Both the position numbers and the translations under genes were made by a program. Shown one piece after another: positions 47,801-61,500 of a DNA stretch of 64,000 nucleotides (position 1 is its first letter; each line of letters begins with the position of its first letter). Source of the stretch: Angiostrongylus vasorum (lineage: Eukaryota > Nematoda > Chromadorea > Rhabditida > Metastrongylidae); contig JADANN010000356.1 in NCBI GenBank assembly GCA_018806985.1, forward strand, positions 545,031-609,030, in the 5' to 3' direction. A model generated the notes under the pieces. That model was not told where the DNA came from, did not search any database, and was given only the letters and a program-made list of their open reading frames with translations.

Positions 47801-48778
47801 ATTGATGCAGGAAAGATGTCCGGGATGGGTTACGGCATTGCCGTGCTCCACGGCGCAGCGTAATCATCAGTCATAAAGATGATTGCTTCATCTGCGGATT
47901 GCTGACGAATTTCATGAAATAGTCGGTGATATGTGGTTCTGTGCTTTTTTCGAAAACCTAGTGGTGCAGGAATGAAGTACGGGATGGGTTACGGCATTGC
48001 CGTGCTCCACGGCACAGCGTAATCATCAGTCATAAAGATGATTGCTTCATCTGCGGATTGCTGACGAATATCATGAGATTGCGGTAGATAAAGGGAGCTG
48101 TATTTCTTGGAAACCTAGTGGTGCAGGAAAGATGACCAGGATGGGTTACGGCATTGCCATGCTCCACGGCACGGCGTAATCAATCAGTCATAAACATGAT
48201 TGCTTCATCTGCGGATTGCTGACGAATATCATGAGATTGCAGTAGATAAAGGGAGCTGTATTTCTTGGAAACCTAGTGGTGCAGGGAAAGAAGACCATGA
48301 TGGGTTACGGCATTGCCGTGCTCCACGGCACAGCGTAATCAATCAGTCATAAAGATGATTGCTTCATCTGCGGATTGCTGACGAGTATCATGAGATTGCA
48401 GTAGATAAAGGGAGCTGTATTTCTTGGAAACCTAGTGGTGCAGGAAATGAAGTCCGGGATGGGTTACGGCATTGCCGTGCTCCACGGCACAGCGTAATCA
48501 TCAGTCATAAAGATGATTGCTTCATCTGCGGATTGCTGACGAATTTCATGAAATAGTCGGTGATGTGTGGTTCTGTGCTTTTTCGAAAACCTAGTGGTGC
48601 ATGGAAGAAGACCATGATGGGTTACGGCATTGCCGTGCTCCAAGGCACAGCGTAATCATCAGTCATAAAGATGATTGCTTCATCTGCGGATTGCTGACGA
48701 GTATCATGAGATTGCAGTAGATAAAGGGAGCTGTATTTCTTGGAAACCTAGTGGTGCAGGAAAGATGTCCGGGATGGG
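44837..48778. repeat. Higher-order repeat unit, copy 3 (about 3.94 kb)
   Basis: Marker monomers match copy 2 at offsets of about 3936-3942 bp (for example 42527/46463 and 43004/46939). Confidence 0.75.
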
Positions 48779-51700
48779 TTACGGCATTGCCATGCTCCAC
48801 GGCACAGCGTAATCATCAGTCATAAAGGTGATTTGCTTCATCTGCGGATTGCTGACGAATTTCATGAAATAGTCGGTGATATGTGGTTCTGTGGTTTTCG
48901 AAATCCTTGTGGAGCAGGGAAGAAGACCATGATGGGTTACGGCGTTGCCGTGCTCAACGGCACGGCATATCAATCAGTCATAGACATGATTGCTTCAGCT
49001 GCAGACTGTGATTGATATCATGAGATTGTAGAAGATAAAGGGAGCAGTATTTCTTGGAAGCCTATTGATGCAGGAAAGAAGTCCGGGATGGGTTACGGCA
49101 TTGCCGTGGTCCACGGCACGGAATATCAATCAGTCATAGACATGATTGCTTCATCTGCGGATTGCTGACGAATATCATGAGATTGCAGCAGATAAAGGGA
49201 GCTGTATTTCTTGGAAACCTATTGATGCAGGAAAGAAGTCCGGGATGGGTTACGGCATTGCCATGCTCCACGGCACAGCGTAAATCATCAGTCATAAAGG
49301 TGATTGCTTCATCTGCGGATTGCTGACGAATTTCATGAAATAGTCGGTGATATGTGGTTCTGTTGTTTTCGAAATCCTTGTGAAGCAGGGAAGAAGACCA
49401 TGATGGGTTACGGCGTTGCCGTGCTCAACGGCACGGCATATCAATCAGTCATAGACATGATTGCTTCAGCTGCAGACTGTGATTGATGTCATGAGGTTGT
49501 AGGAGACAAAGGGAGCTGTATTTCTCGGAAACCTAGTGGTGCAGGAAAGATGTCTGGGATGGGTTACGGCATTGCCATGCTCCACGGCACAGCGTAATCA
49601 TCAGTCATAAAGGTGATTGCTTCATCTGCGGATTGCTGACGAATTTCATGAAATAGTCGGTGATATGTGGTTCTGTGGTTTTTCGAAATCCTTGTGAAGC
49701 AGGGAAGAAGACCATGATGGGTTACGGCGTTGCCGTGCTCCACGGCACAGCATATCAATCAGTCATAGACATGATTGCTTCAGCTGCGGACTGCTGATTG
49801 AGTATCATGAGATTGCAGGAGATAAAGGGAGCTGTATTTCTTGGAAACCTAGTGGTGCAGGAAAGATGTCCGGGATGGGTTACGGCATTGCCATGCTCCA
49901 CGGCACAGCGTAATCATCAGTCATAAAGATGATTGCTTCATCTGCGGATTGCTGACGAATTTCATGAAATAGTCGGTGATGTGTGGTTCTGTGCTTTTCG
50001 AAAACCTAGTGGTGCATGGAAGAAGACCATGATGGGTTACGGCATTGCCGTGCTCCAAGGCACAGCGTAATCATCAGTCATAAAGATGATTGCTTCATCT
50101 GCGGATTGCTGACGAGTATCATGAGATTGCAGTAGATAAAGGGAGCTGTATTTCTTGGAAACCTATTGGTGCAGGAAATGAAGTCCGGGATGGGTTACGG
50201 CATTGCCATGCTCCACGGCACAGCGTAATCATCAGTCATAAAGATGATTTGCTTCATCTGCGGATTGCTGACGAATTTCATGAAATAGTCGGTGATATGT
50301 GGTTCTGTGCTTTTCGAAAATCCTAGTGGTGCAGGGAAGAAGACCATGATGGGTTACGGCATTGCCGTGCTCAACGGCACAGCGTAATCATCAGTCATAA
50401 AGATGATTGCTTCATCTGCGGATTGCTGACGAGTATCATGAGATTGCAGTAGATAAAGGGAGCTGTATTTCTTGGAAACCTAGTGGTGCAGGGATGAAGA
50501 CCAGGGATGGGTTACGGCATTGCCGTGCTCAACGGCACGGCATATCAATCAGTCATAGACATGATTGCTTCAGCTGCAGACTGTGATTGATATCATGAGA
50601 TTGTAGGAGATAAAGGGAGCTGTATTTCTTGGAAACCTAGTGATGCAGGGAAAGAAGTCCGGGATGGGTTACGGCATTGCCGTGCTCCACGGCACAGCGT
50701 AATCATCAGTCATAAAGATGATTGCTTCATCTGCGGATTGCTGACGAATATCATGAGATTGTAGGAGATAAAGGGAGCTGTATTTCTCGGAAACCTAGTG
50801 GTGCAGGGAAAGAAGTACCAGGGATGGGTTACGGCATTGCCGTGCTCCACGGCACAGCGTAATCATCAGTCATAAAGATGATTGCTTCATCTGCGGATTG
50901 CTGACGAATATCATGAGATTGCAGTAGATAAAGGGAGCTGTATTTCTTGGAAACCTAGTGGTGCAGGGAAATGAAGACCAGGGATGGGTTACGGCATTGC
51001 CGTGCTCGCACGGCACAGCGTAATCATCAGTCATAAAGATGATTGCTTCATCTGCGGATTGCTGACGAATTTCATGAAATAGTCGGTGATGTGTGGTTCT
51101 GTGCTTTTCGAAAACCTAGTGGTGCATGGAAGAAGACCATGATGGGTTACGGCATTGCCGTGCTCCAAGGCACAGCGTAATCATCAGTCATAAAGATGAT
51201 TGCTTCATCTGCGGATTGCTGACGAGTATCATGAGATTGCAGTAGATAAAGGGAGCTGTATTTCTTGGAAACCTAGTGGTGCAGGGATGAAGACCATGAT
51301 GGGTTACGGCGTTGCCGTGCTCAACGGCACGGCATATCAATCAGTCATAGACATGATTGCTTCAGCTGCAGACTGTGATTGATTTCATGAGATTGTATGG
51401 GAGATAAAGGGAGCTGTATTTATTGGAAGCCTATTGATGCAGGAAAGATGTCCGGGATGGGTTACGGCATTGCCGTGCTTCACGGCGCAGCGTTATCATC
51501 AGTCATAAAGATGATTGCTTCATCTGCGGATTGCTGACGAATATCATGAGATTGTCAGTAGATAAAGTGGAGCTGTATTTCTTGGAAAACCTAGTGGTGC
51601 AGGGAAAGAAGACCATGATGGGTTACGGCATTGCCGTGCTCCACGGCACAGCGTAATCATCAGTCATAAAGATGATTGCTTCATCTGCGGATTGCTGACG

Positions 51701-52700
51701 AATATCATGAAATAGTCGGTAGATAAAGGGAGCTGTATTTCTTGGAAACCTAGTGGTGCAGGGATGAAGACCATGATGGGTTACGGCATTGCCGTGCTCC
51801 ACGGCACAGCGTAATCATCAGTCATAAAGATGATTGCTTCATCTGCGGATTGCTGACGAATTTCATGAAATAGTCGGTGATGATGTGGTTCTGTGCTTTT
51901 TCGAAAACCTAGTGGTGCATGGGAAGAAGACCATGATGGGTTACGGCATTGCCGTGCTCCACGGCACAGCGTAATCAATCAGTCATAAAGATGATTGCTT
52001 CATCTGCGGATTGCTGACGAATATCATGAGATTGCAGTAGATAAAGGGAGCTGTATTTCTTGAAACCTAGTGGTGCAGGGATGAAGACCATGATGGGTTA
52101 CGGCGTTGCCGTGCTCAACGGCACGGCATATCAATCAGTCATAGACATGATTGCTTCAGCTGCAGACTGTGATTGATGTCATGAGATTGTAGGAGACAAA
52201 GGGAGCTGTATTTCTCGGAAACCTAGTGGTGCAGGGAAATGAAGTCAGGGATGGGTTACGGCATTGCCGTGCTCCACGGCACAGCGTAATCATCAGTCAT
52301 AAAGATGATTGCTTCATCTGCGGATTGCTGACGAATATCATGAGATTGTCAGTAGATGAAAGGGAGCTGTATTTCTGGAAACCTAGTGGTGCAGGGATGA
52401 AGACCATGATGGGTTACGGCATTGCCGTGCTCCACGGCACAGCGTAATCATCAGTCATAAAGATGATTGCTTCATCTGCGGATTGCTGATCGAGTATCAT
52501 GAGATTGCAGTAGATAAAGGGAGCTGTATTTCTTGGAAACCTAGTGGTGCAGGGAAAGAAGTCCGGGATGGGTTACGGCATTGCCGTGCTCCACGGCACG
52601 GCATATCAATCAGTCATAGACATGATTGGTTCAGCTGCCGACTGTGATTGATATCATGAGATTGTAGAAGATAAAGGGAGCAGTATTTATTGGAAGTCTA
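48779..52700. repeat. Higher-order repeat unit, copy 4, rearranged
   Basis: The first 1.3 kb keeps the copy 3 order at +3941/3942 bp (45363/49304, 46148/50090). The next marker is displaced (46463 corresponds to 51200, +4737), that is, about five extra monomers near 50.4-51.2 kb. The right edge is arbitrary. Confidence 0.55.
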
Positions 52701-53728
52701 TTGATGCAGGAAAGATGTCCGGGATGGGTTACGGCATTGCCGTGCTTCACGGCGCAGCGTTATCATCAGTCACAAAGATGATTGCTTCATCTGCGGATTG
52801 CTGACGAATTTCATGAAATAGTCGGTGATATAGTGGTTCTGTACTTTCTCGAAAACCTAGTGGTGCATGGAATGAAGACCATGATGGGTTACGGCATTGC
52901 CGTGCTCCACGGCACAGCGTAATCATCAGTCATAAAGATGATTGCTTCATCTGCGGATTGCTGACGAGTATCATGAGATTGTCAGTAGATAAAGGGAGCT
53001 GTATTTCTCGGAAACCTAGTGGTGCAGGAAAGATGTCCATGATGGGTTACGGCATTGCCATGCTCCACGGCACAGCGTAATCATCAGTCATAAAGGTGAT
53101 TGCTTCATCTGCGGATTGCTGACGAATTTCATGAAATAGTCGGTGATGTGTGGTTCTGTGCTTTTCGAAAACCTAGTGGTGCATGGAAGAAGACCATGAT
53201 GGGTTACGGCATTTGCCGTGCTCCACGGCACAGCGTAATCATCAGTCATAAAGATGATTGCTTCATCTGCGGATTGCTGACGAATATCATGAGATTGCAG
53301 TAGATAAAGGGAGCTGTATTTCTTGGAAACCTAGTGGTGCAGGGATGAAGACCATGATGGGTTACGGCGTTGCCGTGCTCAACGGCACGGCATATCAATC
53401 AGTCATAGACATGATTGCTTCAGCTGCAGACTGTGATTGATGTCATGAGATTGTAGGAGACAAAGGGAGCTGTATTTCTTGGAAACCTAGTGATGCAGGG
53501 AAAGATGTCCGGGATGGGTTACGGCATTGCCGTGCTCCACGGCACAGCGTAATCATCAGTCATAAAGGTGATTGCTTCATCTGCGGATTGCTGACGAATT
53601 TCATGAAATAGTCGGTGATATGTGGTTCTGTGTTTTTCGGAAACCTAGTGGTGCATGGAAGAAGACCATGATGGGTTACGGCATTGCCATGCTCCACGGC
53701 ACAGCGTAATCATCAGTCATAAAGGTGA

Positions 53729-55500
53729 TTGCTTCATCTGCGGATTGCTGACGAATTTCATGAAATAGTCGGTGATATGTGGTTCTGTGGTTTTCGAAAT
53801 CCTTGTGGAGCAGGGAAGAAGACCATGATGGGTTACGGCGTTGCCGTGCTCAACGGCACGGCATATCAATCAGTCATAGACATGATTGCTTCAGCTGCAG
53901 ACTGTGATTGATATCATGAGATTGTAGAAGATAAAGGGAGCAGTATTTCTTGGAAGCCTATTGATGCAGGAAAGAAGTCCGGCATGGGTTACGGCATTGC
54001 CGTGGTCCACAGCACGGCATATCAATCAGTCATAGACATGATTGCTTCATCTGCGGATTGCTGACGAATATCATGAGATTGCAGCAGATAAAGGGAGCTG
54101 TATTTCTTGGAAACCTATTGATGCAGGAAAGAAGTCCGGGATGGGTTACGGCATTGCCATGCTCCACGGCACAGCGTAATCATCAGTCATAAAGGTGATT
54201 GCTTCATCTGCGGATTGCTGACGAATTTCATGAAATAGTCGGTGATATGTGGTTCTGTGGTTTTCGAAATCCTTGTGGAGCAGGGAAGAAGACCATGATG
54301 GGTTACGGCGTTGCCGTGCTCAACGGCACGGCATATCAATCAGTCATAGACATGATTGCTTCAGCTGCAGACTGTGATTGATATCATGAGATTGTAGAAG
54401 ATAAAGGGAGCTAGTATTTCTTGGAAAGCCTATTGATGCAGGAAAGAAGTCCGGGATGGGTTACGGCATTGCCGTGCTCCACGGCACGGCATATCAATCA
54501 GTCATAGACATGATTGCTTCAGCTGCGGACTGCTGATTGATATCATGAGATTGTAGGAGATAAAGGGAGCTGTATTTCTTGGAAACCTATTGATGCAGGA
54601 AAGATGTCCGGGATGGGTTACGGCATTGCCGTGCTCCACGGCACAGCGTAATCATCAGTCATAAAGATGATTGCTTCATCTGCGGATTGCTGACGAATAT
54701 CATGAGATTGCAGTAGATAAAGGGGAGCTGTATTTCTTGGAAACCTATTGGTGCAGGAAAGAAGTCCGGGATGGGTTACGGCATTGCCATGCTCCACGGC
54801 ACAGCGTAATCATCAGTCATAAAGGTGATTGCTTCATCTGCGGATTGCTGACGAATTTCATGAAATAGTCGGTGATATGTGGTTCTGTGGTTTTCGAAAT
54901 CCTTGTGGAGCAGGGAAGAAGACCATGATGGGTTACGGCGTTGCCGTGCTCAACGGCACGGCATATCAATCAGTCATAGACATGATTGCTTCAGCTGCAG
55001 ACTGTGATTGATATCATGAGATTGTAGAAGATAAAGGGAGCAGTATTTCTTGGAAGCCTATTGATGCAGGAAAGATGTCCGGGATGGGTTACGGCATTGC
55101 CGTGGTCCACGGCACGGCATATCAATCAGTCATAGACATGATTGCTTCATCTGCGGATTGCTGACTGAATATCATGAGATTGTAGGAGATAAAGGGAGCT
55201 GTATTTCTTGGAAACCTATTGATGCAGGAAAGAAGTCCGGGATGGGTTACGGCATTGCCATGCTCCACGGCACAGCGTAATCATCAGTCATAAAGGTGAT
55301 TGCTTCATCTGCGGATTGCTGACGAATTTCATGAAATAGTCGGTGATATGTGGTTCTGTGGTTTTCGAAATCCTTGTGGAGCAGGGAAGAAGACCATGAT
55401 GGGTTACGGCGTTGCCGTGCTCAACGGCACGGCATATCAATCAGTCATAGACATGATTGCTTCAGCTGCAGACTGTGATTGATATCATGAGATTGTAGAA
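53729..55500. repeat. Trimeric sub-repeat block (about 471 bp period)
   Basis: A three-monomer cassette recurs here: type B with GTGGTTTTCGAAATCC, then type C with GATTGTAGAAGATAAAGG, then a type A variant with TTGATGCAGG. Type B members start at 53729, 54199, 54829 and 55300, with spacings of about 470, 630 and 471 bp. Confidence 0.7.
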
Positions 55501-58500
55501 GATAAAGGGAGCTGTATTTCTTGGAAACCCTATTGATGCAGGGAAAGAAGTCCGGGATGGGTTACGGCATTGCCGTGCTCCACGGCACGGCATATCAATC
55601 AGTCATAGACATGATTGCTTCAGCTGCAGACTGCTGATTGATATCATGAGATTGTAGGAGATAAAGGGAGCTGTATTTCTTGGAAACCTAGTGGTGCAGG
55701 GAAAGAAGTCAGGGATGGGTTACGGCATTGCCGTGCTGCACGGCACAGCGTAATCATCAGTCATAAAGATGATTGCTTCATCTGCGGATTGCTGACGAAT
55801 TTCATGAAATAGTCGGTGATGTGTGGTTCTGTGCTTTTCGAAAACCTAGTGGTGCATGGAAGAAGACCATGATGGGTTACGGCATTGCCGTGCTCCACGG
55901 CACAGCGTAATCATCAGTCATAAAGATGATTGCTTCATCTGCGGATTGCTGACGAGTATCATGAGATTGCAGTAGATAAAGGGAGCTGTATTTCTTGGAA
56001 ACCTATTGGTGCAGGAAATGAAGTCCGGGATGGGTTACGGCATTGCCGTGCTCCACGGCACATCGTAATCATCAGTCATAAAGATGATTGCTTCATCTGC
56101 GGATTGCTGACGAATTTCATGAAATAGTCGGTGATGTGTGGTTCTGTGCTTTTCGAAAACCTAGTGGTGCATGGAAGAAGACCATGATGGGTTACGGCAT
56201 TGCCGTGCTCCACGGCACAGCGTAATCATCAGTCATAAAGATGATTGCTTCATCTGCGGATTGCTGACGAGTATCATGAGATTGCAGTAGATAAAGGGAG
56301 CTGTATTTCTTGGAAACCTAGTGGTGCAGGGATGAAGACCATGATGGGTTACGGCGTTGCCGTGCTCAACGGCACGGCATATCAATCAGTCATAGACATG
56401 ATTGCTTCAGCTGCGGACTGCTGACTGAATTTCATGAGATTGTAGGAGATAAAGGGAGCTGTATTTCTTGGAAACCTAGTGGTGCAGGGAAAGAAGACCA
56501 TGATGGGTTACGGCATTGCCATGCTCCACGGCACAGCGTAATCATCAGTCATAAAGATGATTGCTTCATCTGCGGATTGCTGACGAATTTCATGAAATAG
56601 TCGGTGATGTGTGGTTCTGTGCTTTTCGAAAACCTAGTGGTGCATGGGAAGAAGACCATGATGGGTTACGGCATTGCCGTGCTGCACGGCACAGCGTAAT
56701 CATCAGTCATAAAGATGATTGCTTCATCTGCGGATTGCTGACGAGTATCATGAGATTGCAGTAGATAAAGGGAGCTGTATTTCTTGGAAACCTAGTGGTG
56801 CAGGGATGAAGACCATGATGGGTTACGGCGTTGCCGTGCTCAACGGCACGGCATATCAATCAGTCATAGACATGATTGCTTCAGCTGCAGACTGTGATTG
56901 ATTTCATGAGATTGTATGGGATAAAGGAGGTGTATTTATTGGAAGCCTATTGATGCAGGAAAGATGTCCGGGATGGGTTACGGCATTGCCGTGCTTCACG
57001 GCGCAGCGTTATCATCAGTCACAAAGATGATTGCTTCATCTGCGGATTGCTGACGAATTTCATGAAATAGTCGGTGATGTGTGGTTCTGTGCTTTTCGAA
57101 AACCTAGTGGTGCAGGGAAGAAGACCATGATGGGTTATGGCATTGCCATGCTCCACGGCACAGCGTAATCATCAGTCATAAAGGTGATTGCTTCATCTGC
57201 GGATTGCTGACGAATTTCATGAAATAGTCGGTGATGTGTGGTTCTGTGCTTTTCGAAAACCTAGTGGTGCATGGAAGAAGACCATGATGGGTTACGGCAT
57301 TGCCGTGCTCCAAGGCACAGCGTAATCATCAGTCATAAAGATGATTGCTTCATCTGCGGATTGCTGACGAGTATCATGAGATTGCAGTAGATAAAGGGAG
57401 CTGTATTTCTTGGAAACCTAGTGGTGCAGGGATGAAGACCATGATGGGTTACGGCGTTGCCGTGCTCAACGGCACGGCATATCAATCAGTCATAGACATG
57501 ATTGCTTCAGCTGCAGACTGCTGATTGATTATCATGAGATTGTAGGAGATAAAGGGAGCTGTATTTCTTGGAAAGCCTATTGATGCAGGGAAAGAAGTCC
57601 GGGATGGGTTACGGCATTGCCGTGCTTCACGGCACAGCGTAATCATCAGTCATAAAGATGATTGCTTCATCTGCGGATTGCTGACGAATTTCATGAAATA
57701 GTCGGTGATGTGTGGTTCTGTGCTTTTCGAAAACCTAGTGGTGCATGGAAGAAGACCATGATGGGTTACGGCATTGCCGTGCTCCACGGCACAGCGTAAT
57801 CATCAGTCATGAAAGATGATTGCTTCATCTTCGGATTGCTGACGAATTTCATGAAATAGTCGGTGATGTGTGGTTCTGTGCTTTTCGAAAACCTAGTGGT
57901 GCATGGAAGAAGACCATGATGGGTTACGGCATTGCCATGCTCCACGGCACAGCGTAATCATCAGTCATAAAGGTGATTGCTTCATCTGCGGATTGCTGAC
58001 GAATTTCATGAAATAGTCGGTGATGTGTGGTTCTGTGCTTTTCGAAAACCTAGTGGTGCATGGAAGAAGACCATGATGGGTTACGGCATTTGCCGTGCTC
58101 CACGGCACAGCGTAATCATCAGTCATAAAGATGATTGCTTCATCTGCGGATTGCTGACGAGTATCATGAGATTGCAGTAGATAAAGGGAGCTGTATTTCT
58201 TGGAAACCTAGTGGTGCAGGGATGAAGACCATGATGGGTTACGACATTGCCGTGCTGCAACGGCACAGCGTAATCATCAGTCATAAAGATGATTGCTTCA
58301 TCTGCGGATTGCTGACTGAATGTCATGAAATAGTCGGTGATATAGTGGTTCTGTATTTCTCGAAAACCTAGTGGTGCAGGGAAGAAGACCATGATGGGTT
58401 ACGGCGTTGCCGTGCTCCAACGGCACGGCATATCAATCAGTCATAGACATGATTGCTTCAGCTGCAGACTGCTGATTGATGTCATGAGATTGTAGTAGAT

Positions 58501-61500
58501 AAAGGGAGCTGTATTTCTCGGAAACCTAGTGGTGCAGGAATGAAGTCATGATGGGTTACGGCATTGCCGTGCTCGCACGGCACAGCGTAATCATCAGTCA
58601 TAAAGGTGATTGCTTCATCTGCGGATTGCTGACGAATTTCATGAAATAGTCGGTGATGTGTGGTTCTGTGCTTTTCGAAATCCTAGTGGTGCATGGAAGA
58701 AGACCATGATGGGTTACGGCATTGCCGTGCTCCACGGCACATCATAATCAATCAGTCATAAAGCATGATTGCTTCCAGCTGCAGACTGCGATTGAGTATC
58801 ATGAGATTGTAGAAGATAAAGGGAGCTAGTATTTCTTGGAAAGCCTATTGATGCAGGGAAAGAAGTCCGGGATGGGTTACGGCATTGCCGTGCTCCACGG
58901 CACGGCATATCAATCAGTCATAGACATGATTGCTTCAGCTGCAGACTGTGATTGATATCATGAGATTGTAGGAGATAAAGGGAGCTGTATTTCTTGGAAA
59001 CCTATTGATGCAGGAAAGAAGTCCGGGATGGGTTACGGCATTGCCATGCTCCACGGCACAGCGTAATCATCAGTCATAAAGGTGATTGCTTCATCTGCGG
59101 ATTGCTGACGAATTTCATGAAATAGTCGGTGATATGTGGTTCTGTGTTTTTCGAAATCCTTGTGGAGCAGGGAAGAAGACCATGATGGGTTACGGCGTTG
59201 CCGTGCTCCACGGCACGGCATATCAATCAGTCATAAACATGATTGCTTCATCTGCAGATTGCTGACTGAATATCATGAGATTGTAGGAGATAAAGGGAGC
59301 TGTATTTCTTGGAAACCTATTGATGCAGGGAAAGAAGTCCGGGATGGGTTACGGCATTGCCGTGCTCCACGGCACGGCATATCAATCAGTCATAGACATG
59401 ATTGCTTCAGCTGCAGACTGTGATTGATATCATGAGATTGTAGAAGATAAAGGGAGCTGTATTTCTTGGAAACCTATTGATGCAGGAAAGATGTCCGGGA
59501 TGGGTTACGGCATTGCCGTGCTCCACGGCACAGCGTAATCAATCAGTCATAAAGATGATTGCTTCATCTGCGGATTGCTGATCGAATATCATGAGATTGC
59601 AGTAGATAAAGGGAGCTGTATTTCTTGGAAACCTATTGATGCAGGAAAGAAGTCCGGGATGGGTTACGGCATTGCCATGCTCCACGGCACAGCGTAATCA
59701 TCAGTCATAAAGGTGATTGCTTCATCTGCGGATTGCTGACGAATTTCATGAAATAGTCGGTGATATGTGGTTCTGTGGTTTTCGAAATCCTTGTGGAGCA
59801 GGGAAGAAGACCATGATGGGTTACGGCGTTGCCGTGCTCAACGGCACGGCATATCAATCAGTCATAGACATGATTGCTTCAGCTGCAGACTGTGATTGAT
59901 ATCATGAGATTGTAGAAGATAAAGGGAGCAGTATTTCTTGGAAGCCTATTGATGCAGGAAAGATGTCCGGGATGGGTTACGGCATTGCCGTGGTCCACGG
60001 CACGGCATATCAATCAGTCATAGACATGATTGCTTCAGCTGCCGACTGCTGATTGAATATCATGAGATTGTAGAAGATAAAGGGAGCTGTATTTCTTGGA
60101 AACCTATTGATGCAGGAAAGAAGTCCGGGATGGGTTACGGCATTGCCATGCTCCACGGCACAGCGTAATCATCAGTCATAAAGGTGATTGCTTCATCTGC
60201 GGATTGCTGACGAATTTCATGAAATAGTCGGTGATATGTGGTTCTGTGGTTTTCGAAATCCTTGTGGAGCAGGGAAGAAGACCATGATGGGTTACGGCGT
60301 TGCCGTGCTCCACGGCACGGCATATCAATCAGTCATAAACATGATTGCTTCAGCTGCAGACTGCGATTGATATCATGAGATTGTAGAAGATAAAGGGAGC
60401 AGTATTTCTTGGAAGCCTATTGATGCAGGAAAGAAGTCCGGGATGGGTTACGGCATTGCCGTGGTCCACGGCACGGCATATCAATCAGTCATAGACATGA
60501 TTGCTTCATCTGCGGATTGCTGACGAATATCATGAGATTGCAGTAGATAAAGGGAGCTGTATTTCTTGGAAACCTATTGGTGCAGGAAAGAAGTCCGGGA
60601 TGGGTTACGGCATTGCCGTGCTCCACGGCACAGCGTAATCATCAGTCATAAAGATGATTGCTTCATCTGCGGATTGCTGACGAATTTCATGAGATAGTCG
60701 GTGATAGTGTGGTTCTGTGTTTTTCGGAAAACCTAGTGGTGCATGGAAGAAGACCATGATGGGTTACGGCATTGCCGTGCTCCACGGCACAGCGTAATCA
60801 TCAGTCATAAAGATGATTGCTTCATCTGCGGATTGCTGACGAGTATCATGAGATTGCAGTAGATAAAGGGAGCTGTATTTCTTGGAAACCTATTGGTGCA
60901 GGAAAGAAGTCCGGGATGGGTTACGGCATTGCCATGCTCCACGGCACAGCGTAATCATCAGTCATAAAGATGATTGCTTCATCTGCGGATTGCTGACGAA
61001 TTTCATGAAATAGTCGGTGATGTGTGGTTCTGTGCTTTTCGAAATCCTAGTGGTGCATGGGAAGAAGACCATGATGGGTTACGGCATTGCCGTGCTCCAC
61101 GGCACAGCGTAATCATCAGTCATAAAGATGATTGCTTCATCTGCGGATTGCTGACGAATATCATGAGATTGCAGTAGATAAAGGGAGCTGTATTTCTTGG
61201 AAACCTATTGGTGCAGGGAATGAAGACCATGATGGGTTACGGCATTGCCGTGCTCAACGGCACGGCATATCAATCAGTCATAGACATGATTGCTTCAGCT
61301 GCAGACTGTGATTGATATCATGAGATTGTAGAAGATAAAGGGAGCTGTATTTCTTGGAAACCTATTGATGCAGGGAAAGATGTCCAGGGATGGGTTACGG
61401 CATTGCCATGCTCCACGGCACAGCGTAATCATCAGTCATAAAGATGATTGCTTCATCTGCGGATTGCTGACGAATTTCATGAAATAGTCGGTGATGTGTG